Positions 48,032-56,936 of a stretch of 64,000 nt of DNA are shown one piece after another. A model generated the notes under the pieces. That model did no database searches. It saw only the letters and a list, made by a program, of their open reading frames with translations, and was not told the origin of the DNA. Position 1 is the first letter of the stretch. Each line of letters opens with the position of its first letter. A program made the translations under genes and the position numbers. This stretch comes from Bacteroidota bacterium (lineage in GTDB: Bacteria > Bacteroidota > Bacteroidia > Chitinophagales > Chitinophagaceae), in NCBI GenBank assembly GCA_016715505.1, contig JADJZY010000005.1:124001-188000 (forward strand). Reading direction: 5' to 3'.

Positions 48032-49230
48032 AATTAGCCTTTTATTATCATTATGCCGTACTTCGGCGAGATGGTGCGCTGTTATTACCCGGATTTCTGG
48101 GGGTCTTTGTCGATTCACTGGCAGCGGGTGTAGAAAGTTTGTTTTTGGTGATGCATACTATTGAGGAGGATTCACAAGGGATTTACGACTATACTCTAAA
48201 ATCAAAGAATATTCATTGTATTGAAATAGGTCCACGAACACCAGCCTGGCATCGTCATTTTTTTCATCGAAAAATTTTATCGGCGGCTCAATCAGCCATC
48301 AATGCTTGTGATGTTTTGTTGGTAAGATCTCCCAGTCCATTGGCACCTTTTCTGGCTAAAATTTGCAAATCTTGTTTGCCCGTATTTTTAGTGGTAGGAG
48401 ATTATGCCCAAACAGCCCGCGAAAAAAAAATCAAAGGCCTGCGAGATCAATTGATTCTTCAGTACAATCTGCACTTCGATCGGATTTTCCGCAAATCCAT
48501 GCGGTCAACGGATATCGTGGTGAATTCTCCGGCTCTCTACCGGACCTATGAATCTTTCGCCAAAAGTATTTTTCAAGTTCGCACCACGACATTGTCTGCA
48601 AAGGATATTTTTATTCGAACTGATGTATGTAGTGGAAAAGAAATTCATTTGTTGTATACAGGTCGTTTTGATCGAAACAAAGGATTGTTCGAATGTTTGG
48701 AAGCCTTTCGTGATTTGTTTCAAAAACATCCTCAAATGCGGTTGAATTTTGTTGGATGGGATGCCAGTAAAGATCAATCTGTACTCAATCAACTCAAAGC
48801 AAAAGCTACGGAGTATGGAGTACAACAACAAGTCATCTTTCATGGAAAGAAAGCTGTGGGTGCGGAACTCAATGCTGTTTATCAACAGTCAGATATTTAT
48901 TTATTGGCTTCCTATCATGAAGGTTTTCCTAGAACCATTTGGGAAGCGATGGCCAATGGCTTACCGGTCATTGCAACCAAGGTAGGCGCCATTCCAGATT
49001 ATTTACGCGATCAGGAAGATGCGATGCTCATCGATCCTCGCAATGTTTCTCAAATTGTAAATTCTGTCGAAACTCTTTTAAGTGATGAACTACTGAGAAA
49101 AAAATTAATCCAAAATGGCTATGTATTGGCGAAACAAAATACATTAGAGATACAGAGTAAAATTTTACTGGATCGTTTGCTTGCATTAAAAAACAAACAA
49201 ATCTCCAACGAAGGATCAACTATTTACTGA
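48028..49230 (+). CDS. GT4 glycosyltransferase
   Basis: A 400-residue GT-B enzyme, overlapping the polymerase by 4 bp. The donor domain is well preserved: LLYTGRFDRNKGLFECLEAF (about 206-225), FHGKKAVGAELNAVYQQSDI, and the retaining E-x7-E motif EGFPRTIWEAMANGLPVIAT (about 298-317), then GAIPDYL. The N-terminal domain begins LAFYYHYAVLRRDGALLLPG. Donor and acceptor unknown. Confidence 0.9.
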   Translation: MKLAFYYHYAVLRRDGALLLPGFLGVFVDSLAAGVESLFLVMHTIEEDSQGIYDYTLKSKNIHCIEIGPRTPAWHRHFFHRKILSAAQSAINACDVLLVRSPSPLAPFLAKICKSCLPVFLVVGDYAQTAREKKIKGLRDQLILQYNLHFDRIFRKSMRSTDIVVNSPALYRTYESFAKSIFQVRTTTLSAKDIFIRTDVCSGKEIHLLYTGRFDRNKGLFECLEAFRDLFQKHPQMRLNFVGWDASKDQSVLNQLKAKATEYGVQQQVIFHGKKAVGAELNAVYQQSDIYLLASYHEGFPRTIWEAMANGLPVIATKVGAIPDYLRDQEDAMLIDPRNVSQIVNSVETLLSDELLRKKLIQNGYVLAKQNTLEIQSKILLDRLLALKNKQISNEGSTIY

Positions 49231-49760
49231 TGAAAAATTTACTTCGACTCCTCCGTTACGATTGGCCACTTCATTTTGTGTTGACACTTACTAATTGGTT
49301 TCCGGACAATATCAGTTTGCTCCGTTTCAGAGGAATATTGGCAGCACCTTTTTTGAAAAAAGCGGGTCGCAATATTAAAATTGGCCGGGACGTTACTTTT
49401 TACAATGCTTCTAATGTGAGCATTGGAAATGATGTGTATATCGCAAAGGGTTGTTGGTTTTCGGCCGGAGAAGAAATCATCATTGGTAATAAAATATTGT
49501 TTGGTCCTTATGTGGTGGTGGTTACCGGAAATCATTCCATCAAAAATGGATCTTATTATGAAGGCCCTCCAGTAGGACGAAAAAAAGTGTTGATTGGAGA
49601 TGGCTCCTGGATAGGGGCACATGCAACTGTATTAGCTGGTGTTGAAATGGGTGCCACTACCTTGCTGGCAGCGAATTCTGTTTTGGCTCAATCTACCGAA
49701 CCCTTTGCAATCATGGGCGGAGTACCGGCGAAGTTGATAAAGTATGCAGACCATACCTAG
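49230..49760 (+). CDS. WcaF-like hexapeptide acetyltransferase
   Basis: A 176-residue acetyltransferase whose start overlaps the previous stop by 1 bp. A short N-terminal helix (WPLHFVLTLTNWFPD) leads into hexapeptide repeats (NIKIGRDVTFYNASNVSIGN, then VYIAKGCWFSAGEEIIIGN). The catalytic segment VVTGNHSI (His about 94) is present, as is the closing MGGVPAKLIKYAD. It resembles WcaF/maltose O-acetyltransferase and would O-acetylate a sugar of the polymer. It overlaps the next gene by 17 bp. Confidence 0.87.
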   Translation: MKNLLRLLRYDWPLHFVLTLTNWFPDNISLLRFRGILAAPFLKKAGRNIKIGRDVTFYNASNVSIGNDVYIAKGCWFSAGEEIIIGNKILFGPYVVVVTGNHSIKNGSYYEGPPVGRKKVLIGDGSWIGAHATVLAGVEMGATTLLAANSVLAQSTEPFAIMGGVPAKLIKYADHT

Positions 49761-50787
49761 ATTACTCATTGTCGGACCCATTTTTGACACACCTTCCGGG
49801 CCTTCCGGGCAGGGCGGAAAATTGTATCAGCAATTGATGGCCGAGGGTTATGTTTGTTTGAAAAAATCGGCTTACCGAAATTTACCCCTTCGATTATTGG
49901 ATACCTTATGGGGTGTCTGTCGATTTTGGACTTATGATGTCATTTTATTGCAGAGCTTTAGTTTGAAGTCATTTTACTTGCAGGATGCCGTTTCGCTTTT
50001 GGCGAGCATTTTAGGCAAACCCGTCATTTTTACCTTACGTGGTGGAGCGTTCTGCGAGTTTTATGAACAACATGCCAAGTGGTGTAAACGGGTGCTGAGT
50101 CGGGCCCATTTAATTAATACTCCTTCGTATTTTATTCAGGCATGTATACAATCTAAAGGTCTAAAAGTAGAGTATGTTCCTAATTTCATTGACTTAAAAC
50201 GTTTTCCTTTTGATCGCAGCGCCGTTAAAAAAAATACGTTGTTGTGGGTCAGGGCATTTAATGATATCTACCATCCCGAGTTGGCCATTGAAGCAGTCGG
50301 GATTTTAAAAAATGAATTTCCGGATATCCGACTTACGATGTTAGGCCCTGATCAATCCACCTTGCATGCATGCCAAACGCTGATTCGCGAAAAAGGACTG
50401 GAAACCTATATTGATGTCATTGGTCCGGTTCCCAATCATGAACTCTTTCATTATTATCAAACGCATGCCGTTTATCTCAATACGACCCGTTACGAAAGTT
50501 TTGGTGTTGCATTGGTTGAGGCTGCTTCTTGCGGCATCCCTTGTGTGAGTGTTTCAGTGGGAGAAATTCCATTCATTTGGAAGGATGAAGAACAGATGCT
50601 TTTTGCAGAAAGAGATGCGGCAGATTTTGCGTCAAAAATAAAACGACTGCTTTCAGATCACGCATTGAATCTCGAAATGGGGCAGCGGGCCAATCAAAGA
50701 GCACAGTCATTTTCCTGGAATGAAATCAAATCATATTGGTTCGATCGATTGTCGGCTTACAAACGACATGAAGGACTCAAAAGCTAA
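49744..50787 (+). CDS. GT4 glycosyltransferase
   Basis: A 347-residue GT-B enzyme. Its N-terminus has LLIVGPIFDTPSGPSGQGGK (about 7-26), with a Gly-rich acceptor loop. The donor half has LLWVRAFNDIYHPELAIEAV (about 166-185), the E-x7-E motif YESFGVALVEAASCGIPCVS (about 256-275) and VGEIPFIW. It overlaps the acetyltransferase upstream by 17 bp. An 86-bp gap follows before the CapK-like gene. Specificity is unknown. Confidence 0.88.
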   Translation: MQTIPRLLIVGPIFDTPSGPSGQGGKLYQQLMAEGYVCLKKSAYRNLPLRLLDTLWGVCRFWTYDVILLQSFSLKSFYLQDAVSLLASILGKPVIFTLRGGAFCEFYEQHAKWCKRVLSRAHLINTPSYFIQACIQSKGLKVEYVPNFIDLKRFPFDRSAVKKNTLLWVRAFNDIYHPELAIEAVGILKNEFPDIRLTMLGPDQSTLHACQTLIREKGLETYIDVIGPVPNHELFHYYQTHAVYLNTTRYESFGVALVEAASCGIPCVSVSVGEIPFIWKDEEQMLFAERDAADFASKIKRLLSDHALNLEMGQRANQRAQSFSWNEIKSYWFDRLSAYKRHEGLKS

Positions 50788-50873
50788 CATCATTTGATGG
50801 CGGGACAGGTTCTTTAAATCTTGAACTGGCCAATTAATATCGTGATACCTACCAAAAGAGCGTAAGAATTTTT

Positions 50874-52175
50874 ATGAATTGGATGAATCTATCTTTTAAG
50901 TTGCAGGGCTTTCATTTACCGGAAGCAGAAAAACAATTAAAGGAGATACAACAAAGATGTAAACAAGATTTAGAGGCTTATCAGTTGGAAAAGACAAACC
51001 TGATTTTACAACATCATCTAAAAAACAATCCTGCCTATGCAGCTTTTGTTGGGCACAATACTGAGTGGGATGATTTGCCGATTCTTACTAAATCCAGCAT
51101 TCAGGCACCCATTGAAGAACGTTTGTCGCAGGGATTTAAAGCTAGCGATGTACAGCTGCATAATACTTCCGGTAGCAGTGGCACGCCCTTTTATTTTGCA
51201 AAAGATAAACCTTGTCATGCACTGAGCTGGGCATTGATTCGTAATCGATTTGCCTGGCATGATATTGAAATTGGTCGTGATTTACAGGCCCGGTTCTACG
51301 GAATTCCTCTCAGTAAAATAAAATACTACAAAGAAAAATTAAAAGACCAAATCGCCTGCAGGGTGCGTTTTCCGGTGTTCGATTTGTCAGACCGGGTATT
51401 GGAACAATATGTTGAGCAATTTAATCGACAAGCTTTTGTTTACCTCAATGGTTACACCAGTTCATTGGTTTTATTAGCGCGTTACTGTTTGAAAAATCAT
51501 TTTACTTTAAAGTCCATTTGCCCGACACTCAAAGTGGCCTTTACGACTTCGGAAGTTTGTGACAGTATCGACCGCGAAATATTGGAAAAAGGATTGGGAA
51601 CAAGGGTGGTCAATGAATATGGTGCAGCTGAATTGGATTTATTGGGGTTCGAAGATGCACAAGGCGATTTTTTGCTCACGCATGAAACACAATACATCGA
51701 AATTTTGAATGATGAAGGACAGGCTGTTAAACCGGGTGAAGAGGGGCGTGTGATCGTTACGGCGCTTTACAACAAAGCCATGCCATTTATTCGTTATGAA
51801 CTCGGTGACCGCGTTTTGCTCAAATCATCAAACAAGGGCCCCTATCAAGTGATTGAACGAATCGTTGGACGCACCAATGATATTGCTATTTTGCCAAGTG
51901 GGAAAAAATCACCGGGTTTAACTTTTTACTATATCTCCAAAAGTTTACTCGAAGGCGGCGGGTTTATGAAAGAATTTATTATTCGACAAAAAACGCTCCA
52001 TCATTTTCATTTTGAATATGTAGCCGAACGCGAGATTAGTGATCTTGAAAAAATAAAAATTAAGGAAGCCATGGATCAATATCTCGAACCCGGTTTAGAG
52101 GCGACTTACGAAAAAAAGACACATATTGAACGAACAAAAGCCGGAAAACTCAAGCAGTTTTTTTCGGAATTGTAA
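50874..52175 (+). CDS. CapK/PaaK-like adenylate-forming enzyme
   Basis: A 433-residue protein of the phenylacetate-CoA ligase (PaaK/CapK) family. The AMP-binding loop is HNTSGSSGTPFYFAK (about 96-110), the VVNEYGAAELDLLGFE motif (about 244-259) and the C-terminal YELGDRVLL, then IVGRTNDI, are all intact. The family activates carboxylic acids as acyl-AMP. CapK-type members in capsule loci are thought to activate an acid that decorates the polymer. It is flanked by a glycosyltransferase and WecB; the acid is unknown and no acyl carrier protein is seen nearby. Confidence 0.85.
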   Translation: MNWMNLSFKLQGFHLPEAEKQLKEIQQRCKQDLEAYQLEKTNLILQHHLKNNPAYAAFVGHNTEWDDLPILTKSSIQAPIEERLSQGFKASDVQLHNTSGSSGTPFYFAKDKPCHALSWALIRNRFAWHDIEIGRDLQARFYGIPLSKIKYYKEKLKDQIACRVRFPVFDLSDRVLEQYVEQFNRQAFVYLNGYTSSLVLLARYCLKNHFTLKSICPTLKVAFTTSEVCDSIDREILEKGLGTRVVNEYGAAELDLLGFEDAQGDFLLTHETQYIEILNDEGQAVKPGEEGRVIVTALYNKAMPFIRYELGDRVLLKSSNKGPYQVIERIVGRTNDIAILPSGKKSPGLTFYYISKSLLEGGGFMKEFIIRQKTLHHFHFEYVAEREISDLEKIKIKEAMDQYLEPGLEATYEKKTHIERTKAGKLKQFFSEL

Positions 52176-52185
52176 GAAAGAATTT

Positions 52186-53280
52186 ATGAAGATTACACTA
52201 ATTGCCGGGGCTCGTCCGAATTTTATGAAAATCGCACCAATCATTGAAGCGATCAAACAAAGTCAGGAGAAGGGCATAGCGCTTGAATACAGATTGGTAC
52301 ACACCGGTCAGCACTACGATGAAAAAATGAGTGATACTTTTTTCAAGGAATTGAATATTCCTTTCCCCGATGTGAATCTGGAATGTGGAGGAGGAACTCA
52401 GGCTGAGCAGACAGCATCCATCATGCTCAAGTTTGAACAAGAGCTATTGGCAAATCCTGCAGATCTTGTCTTGGTTGTAGGAGATGTTACGTCCACCATG
52501 GCTTGTTCCATCGTAGCAAAAAAACTAAATATCCGGGTTGCCCATGTTGAAGGGGGCATTCGTTCGAATGATCGTAGTATGCCCGAAGAAATCAACCGCC
52601 TTTTAACCGATAGTATTTCGGATTACTTTTTTACTACCACACCCGAAGCCGGCGAAAATTTACAACGAGAGGGTATCCATCCATCTAAAATTTATTTCGT
52701 TGGCAATACCATGATTGATACCTTGTTAAAACATCAGGCTTCATTCAGGAAACCGGTATTTTTTGATAGCTGGCAATTGCAGGCGAAACAATATTTTGTC
52801 ATCACCATACATCGCCCGGCTAATGTGGATGATCCCAATCAGTTAAAATATTTATTACAGGAAATTGTGAACAATAGCAATGGAATGCCGGTTGTATTTC
52901 CGGTACATCCACGCACACGAAAAAATATGGAGCAGTTTGGTATTTCATTTCCGGAACTGTTGTTGACCGACCCTATGGGTTATCTTGAATTTAATTATTT
53001 GGTTCAACATGCCAAAGCAGTGATCACAGATTCGGGAGGAATTACGGAAGAAACAACAGTCATGGGCATTCCTTGTATGACCCTTCGAAATTCAACCGAA
53101 CGACCAGAAACATGTGTCATAGGAACAAACGAACTCTTGGGCACGGACCCGAAGGCGATTGCACCAGCGATGAAAAAACTGATGGATGGCGTTTGGAAAA
53201 AAGGTGAAATTCCAGACAAGTGGGATGGAAAAACAGCTCAAAGAATCATCGCCATTTTATCCGAAATGAGTGCTGCTTAA
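52186..53280 (+). CDS. wecB: Non-hydrolysing UDP-GlcNAc 2-epimerase (WecB-like)
   Basis: From the ATG at 52186 (MKITLIAGARPNFMK) this is a 364-residue GT-B-fold epimerase that makes UDP-ManNAc, or, as FnlC/WbjD, completes UDP-L-FucNAc. Conserved parts are GARPNFMK (about 8-15), HTGQHYDEKMSD, VVGDVTSTM, HVEGGIRSND, HRPANVDD and TDSGGITEETTVMGIP. It is 10 bp after the CapK-like gene and 9 bp before a WbuB-like transferase. It is not the hydrolysing NeuC type, so it does not fill the gap in the Leg pathway. Confidence 0.9.
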   Translation: MKITLIAGARPNFMKIAPIIEAIKQSQEKGIALEYRLVHTGQHYDEKMSDTFFKELNIPFPDVNLECGGGTQAEQTASIMLKFEQELLANPADLVLVVGDVTSTMACSIVAKKLNIRVAHVEGGIRSNDRSMPEEINRLLTDSISDYFFTTTPEAGENLQREGIHPSKIYFVGNTMIDTLLKHQASFRKPVFFDSWQLQAKQYFVITIHRPANVDDPNQLKYLLQEIVNNSNGMPVVFPVHPRTRKNMEQFGISFPELLLTDPMGYLEFNYLVQHAKAVITDSGGITEETTVMGIPCMTLRNSTERPETCVIGTNELLGTDPKAIAPAMKKLMDGVWKKGEIPDKWDGKTAQRIIAILSEMSAA

Positions 53281-53289
53281 AGCTAGGCT

Positions 53290-54492
53290 ATGAAGATCGT
53301 TTATTTTTATCAATATTTTTCTACGCCCAATGGTTCATGGGGTACACGGGTGTATGAATTTGCATCTCAATGGGTCAAAGAAGGGCATGAGGTAACAGTG
53401 GTGACGAGCGTATATTCAAAGTCAGACTTAAAAGCCGTTCGATTTTTAGAAACCCAATGGTTCGAAGGAATTCAGGTGAAAATTATCAATGTACAAATTG
53501 ATAATAAGCAACCTATTCTTAAACGAATCGGATCTTTTTTACAATATGCGTTGATGTCATGCTATTATGCCATTCGACTTCCTGCAGATATTGTGATTGC
53601 TAGTAGCGGTCCGATTACAGTGGGTTTGCCGGGTTTGGCTGCCAGGTATTTGCGTGGCCGGAAATTGGTTTTCGAGGCTCGTGATCTTTGGCCCGAAGGT
53701 GCCATTGAATTGGGTATTATTCGGAATAAAAGAATACAAAGACTGGCCTATTGGTTTGAAAAAAAATGTTACAATGCCTCATCTCTCATAGTGGCCTTGT
53801 CTTCCGGTATGCGCGATCATATTGTGCAAAAACATCATCATCCTTTTGTGATTGATGTAACCAATGCAGCCAATATTGACATGTTTTCAACGCCTGCATC
53901 TTTTCCGGTCGACAAAGGTTTAATCCCCGATAAATATGCTATTTATACCGGAAACATTGGCAAGGTCAACAATTCATCCTGGTTGCTCGAAGCCGCTGCC
54001 ATCCTGAAGCAAAAAGGAAGATCGGATATCAAAATATTATTGATTGGAGAAGGACAACAACGTGAGCAACTCGAACAATCTGCCGCTGAAAGGGGGATTG
54101 ATAACTTTATCCGTTGGGGGCTCATTCCCAAACATGAATTGGTCGCCTTTATACAAAATGCATTGGTGTCTTTGGTGCCACTTCATGGAACCCCGGTTTT
54201 AGATACGTCCTCACCCAACAAATTTTTTGAATCTCTTGCAGCAGGTGTGCCGGTGATTCAAAATACAAATGGCTGGATGAAAACCTTTTTAGAAGAAACA
54301 CAAACCGGGTTAACGCTTTCGCCGAATGATCCGGAAGCGCTGGCAAATGCGTTGATTGATTGGGATGCCCATCCGGAAAAAGTTCGTGCGATGGGACAAA
54401 GGGCATTGACAGTTGCACGACAGGAATTTGATAAAACCGTACTTGCCGATAAAATGTTAAAAGCCCTCATTCAAGTACATCAATCCAAATGA
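53290..54492 (+). CDS. WbuB-like GT4 glycosyltransferase
   Basis: A 400-residue GT-B enzyme with YFYQYFSTPNGSWGTRVYEF (about 5-24), FEARDLWPEGAIELG (about 129-143), typical of WbuB/WcaI-type N-acetylfucosaminyl and related transferases, and a C-terminal GNIGKVNNSSWLLEAA and SSPNKFFESLAAGVPVI (E-x7-like). WbuB enzymes add L-FucNAc. The adjacent WecB-like epimerase and the SDR downstream would fit UDP-FucNAc or UDP-QuiNAc as donor. This specificity is an inference from sequence resemblance and neighbours. Confidence 0.85.
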   Translation: MKIVYFYQYFSTPNGSWGTRVYEFASQWVKEGHEVTVVTSVYSKSDLKAVRFLETQWFEGIQVKIINVQIDNKQPILKRIGSFLQYALMSCYYAIRLPADIVIASSGPITVGLPGLAARYLRGRKLVFEARDLWPEGAIELGIIRNKRIQRLAYWFEKKCYNASSLIVALSSGMRDHIVQKHHHPFVIDVTNAANIDMFSTPASFPVDKGLIPDKYAIYTGNIGKVNNSSWLLEAAAILKQKGRSDIKILLIGEGQQREQLEQSAAERGIDNFIRWGLIPKHELVAFIQNALVSLVPLHGTPVLDTSSPNKFFESLAAGVPVIQNTNGWMKTFLEETQTGLTLSPNDPEALANALIDWDAHPEKVRAMGQRALTVARQEFDKTVLADKMLKALIQVHQSK

Positions 54493-55388
54493 ATATACTG
54501 ATTACAGGCGTGAATGGTTTTTTGGGTAAAATACTCAAAAATAATTTTATTGATGCCGGACATCAGGTAAGCGGTTTAGCACGAAGTGATGCAGATATGA
54601 ATGTTGATTTGAGACATGATGTTCCGGATATAAATCAGAAATATGATTTGGTGATTCATGCTGCCGGTAAGGCTCATATGGTTCCATCCAATGAAGATGA
54701 GGTGAAAGCTTTTTAGCAGGTGAATGTGAAGGGAACAGAAAATTTTTTGCGAGGACTTGAAAACGCTGCACATCTTCCCGGTCAATTGGTTTTTATTTCT
54801 TCCGTTTCAGTGTATGGTTTAGAAGAAGGTCATATGATCAGCGAAACGCAGGAATTGAACGGCGAAACGCCTTATGCCAGAAGTAAAATTGCCGCCGAAA
54901 AAAAATGCCAGGAATGGGCTGCAAAAATGAATGTTCCTTTATTGATTTTGCGACTTCCGTTGATTGTTGGGCCGAATGCACCGGGTAATTTGGGTGCTAT
55001 GGTAAATGCCATCCGAAAGGGGTTTTATTTTAATGTAGGGAATCGATTGACGAAAAAATCGCTTGTATTGGCAGAAGATATTGCCAAATGGTTGTTGTCC
55101 TTGCCCAAAAGTTCAGGAATTTATCATCTGAGCGATCAATATGACCCGACCATGGCCGAGATAGAAACCTGGATTGCTCAATCGCTGCATAAAAACAATC
55201 CTCGCAGCTTGCCCAACTGGTTGATTAATATTTTATCCAAAATGGGTGATTTGCTAGGGCCAAAATTTCCACTCAATAGCCATAAAGTGAAAAAACTTTC
55301 ATTGACCCTCACTTTTTCATCCGAAAAGGCTAGCCGTGAATTAGGCTGGAAGCCCCAAATTGTAATACATAAAAAAGAATTGATATGA
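54489..55388 (+). CDS. NAD-dependent sugar epimerase/reductase (WbpV-like), one in-frame stop
   Basis: A 299-codon extended SDR frame interrupted by a TAG at 54714-54716, in phase on both sides (AF-stop-QVNVKGTENFL). Family members commonly have Tyr or Phe at this place, so a single base change explains the stop. The NAD loop GVNGFLGKIL (about 7-16), FISSVSVYG and the catalytic Y-x3-K (TPYARSKIAAEKK) are intact. It starts inside the WbuB stop and overlaps the next gene by 4 bp. It resembles WbpV, the UDP-4-keto reductase that yields UDP-QuiNAc. Confidence 0.75.
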
Positions 55389-56410
55389 ATGCCATGGAGT
55401 ATGTTTTTTTTGTAGGATTGGTTTGCATTCTTTTTCTGATCGAATGGGGCTATTTTCATTTAGCCGATCATTTCAGAATCAAGGATAAACCAAACCGCAG
55501 ATCATCGCATAAAAAATCCACCATACGTGGCGGTGGAATTATTTTTCCGATTGCTTGGATTTTATTTTTTATGTTCAGCCAGAAGACTTTTATTTTCATG
55601 ACGATCGGTTTATTGATTATTTCCATTGTCAGTTTTGCCGATGATATAAAAAGTGTTGATAATAAAATTCGTTTAGTCTTTCACACCGTTGGTTTTGCTA
55701 TGTGTTTTTTTGAAATGGAATTACTCACCATTTTACCTCTGTGGTTACAAATCACTTTGTTTATTGTTTGTATTGGTGCAATTAATGCCATCAATTTTAT
55801 GGATGGTATTAATGGGATAACCGGCTTAAATGCCTTGAGTGTGATTCTCCCTTTGATGATTTTTGATACATCCACAGGGTTCAGGGAGCCCATGATTTAT
55901 CTGCTTGCGGCATTGATCGTTTTCTTGTTTTTTAACTTTCGTAAAAATGCCAGATGTTTTGCAGGAGATGTGGGCAGTGTATCGATGGGATATATTCTGA
56001 TCTTTCTCATTCTCGGATTGAGTTTTCATGTTTGGTTGCCTCGAACCGGTATCAGTGAATTCGGTACTTCTTCATTGGAATCCTTTGAACCAAAGTATAT
56101 ACTCATGTTGGCGGTATTTGGGGTCGATAGTGTTTGGACGATTTTACACCGCTTATTTTTAGGAGAAAATATTTTTCAGGCCCATCGCCGTCATTTATTT
56201 CAAATGTTATCTAACGAAATGAAATGGCCTCATTTGGTGGTCTCTGCTATTTATGGATCGCTTCAGTTTATCATCAACATGTGGATTCTGAAAAGTCGAC
56301 ATATTCCCATGTGGCAATTATTGGCTTGTTTGACTATTCTGTCAGTGGTTTATATCGTGGCCAAACGTTGGATTATTGTATTAACCCGAAAACAAAAAGC
56401 CCGAAAATGA
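55385..56410 (+). CDS. Initiating sugar-phosphate transferase (WecA/WbpL, MraY family)
   Basis: A 341-residue polytopic enzyme (about ten helices) that transfers HexNAc-1-phosphate to undecaprenyl phosphate, the first step of repeat-unit assembly. The family motifs are all seen: FADD (84-87), NFMDG (137-141), FAGDVGS (192-198) and HRRHLFQ (267-273). WbpL uses UDP-QuiNAc or UDP-FucNAc in Pseudomonas; the flanking WbpV-like and WbpM-like genes favour such a 6-deoxy HexNAc here. Both neighbours overlap it by 4 bp. Confidence 0.92.
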   Translation: MNAMEYVFFVGLVCILFLIEWGYFHLADHFRIKDKPNRRSSHKKSTIRGGGIIFPIAWILFFMFSQKTFIFMTIGLLIISIVSFADDIKSVDNKIRLVFHTVGFAMCFFEMELLTILPLWLQITLFIVCIGAINAINFMDGINGITGLNALSVILPLMIFDTSTGFREPMIYLLAALIVFLFFNFRKNARCFAGDVGSVSMGYILIFLILGLSFHVWLPRTGISEFGTSSLESFEPKYILMLAVFGVDSVWTILHRLFLGENIFQAHRRHLFQMLSNEMKWPHLVVSAIYGSLQFIINMWILKSRHIPMWQLLACLTILSVVYIVAKRWIIVLTRKQKARK

Positions 56411-56925
56411 TTCAACAATCTGTGCATCTGGTTGGAGGCGGGGGATTAGCGAAAGATATCATTGCCTGTTTTGGCAAGCAGATTCATTTTGTCGGAATTT
56501 GGGATGATGCCCTTCAAGCCGGAAATGATTTTCAGGGTATACCTATTTTAGGAACTTTGAATGAGTTGAAGGAAGTAAAGCAGGCCGAATGTATCATAGC
56601 CGTTGGACAGCCATTGATTCGTAAAAAAATTTTTGAAAACCTGAATGGCAAGGTAGTTTGGGCTACTTTAATTCATCCGGATGCCCGGGTTTATGATCCA
56701 ACATCTGTGGTCATCGGACAAGGTTCTATTCTTTTTCCGCAGGCTTATTTAACGGTGGGTTGCAAAATCGGCATGAATTGTGTTTTACATCTCCAATGTG
56801 GCCTGCACCATGATGCACAAATTGGCGCTCATAGCATTTTGATGCCCGGGGCAAAAATCACCTGTGCGGCTCATTTGCCGGAATGTAGCAAACTTCTGGC
56901 CAATGAGGTTGTAACTAGCGCATAG
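56407..56925 (+). CDS. NeuD/PglD-like acetyltransferase
   Basis: The ATG at 56407 (MIQQSVHLVGGGGLAKD) overlaps the WbpL-like stop; 172 residues. An N-terminal Rossmann-like part (HLVGGGGLAKDIIACFG) is followed by hexapeptide repeats (VVIGQGSILFPQAYLTVGCK, then LHHDAQIGAHSILMPGAKI). The His of LHLQCGLHHD is the likely catalytic base. The helix is short and ends without the usual PAK-type tail, so it may be a divergent member. It sits between the initiating transferase and the WbpM-like dehydratase, consistent with making a diacetamido or acetylated priming sugar. Confidence 0.75.
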   Translation: MIQQSVHLVGGGGLAKDIIACFGKQIHFVGIWDDALQAGNDFQGIPILGTLNELKEVKQAECIIAVGQPLIRKKIFENLNGKVVWATLIHPDARVYDPTSVVIGQGSILFPQAYLTVGCKIGMNCVLHLQCGLHHDAQIGAHSILMPGAKITCAAHLPECSKLLANEVVTSA

Positions 56926-56936
56926 CCATTAACCGA

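Noticed and set aside
52186..53280. WecB-like gene as the missing NeuC of the Leg pathway
   Set aside because: Its motifs are those of the non-hydrolysing UDP-GlcNAc 2-epimerase group, and it lies 20 kb from the Leg set beside a WbuB-like transferase.
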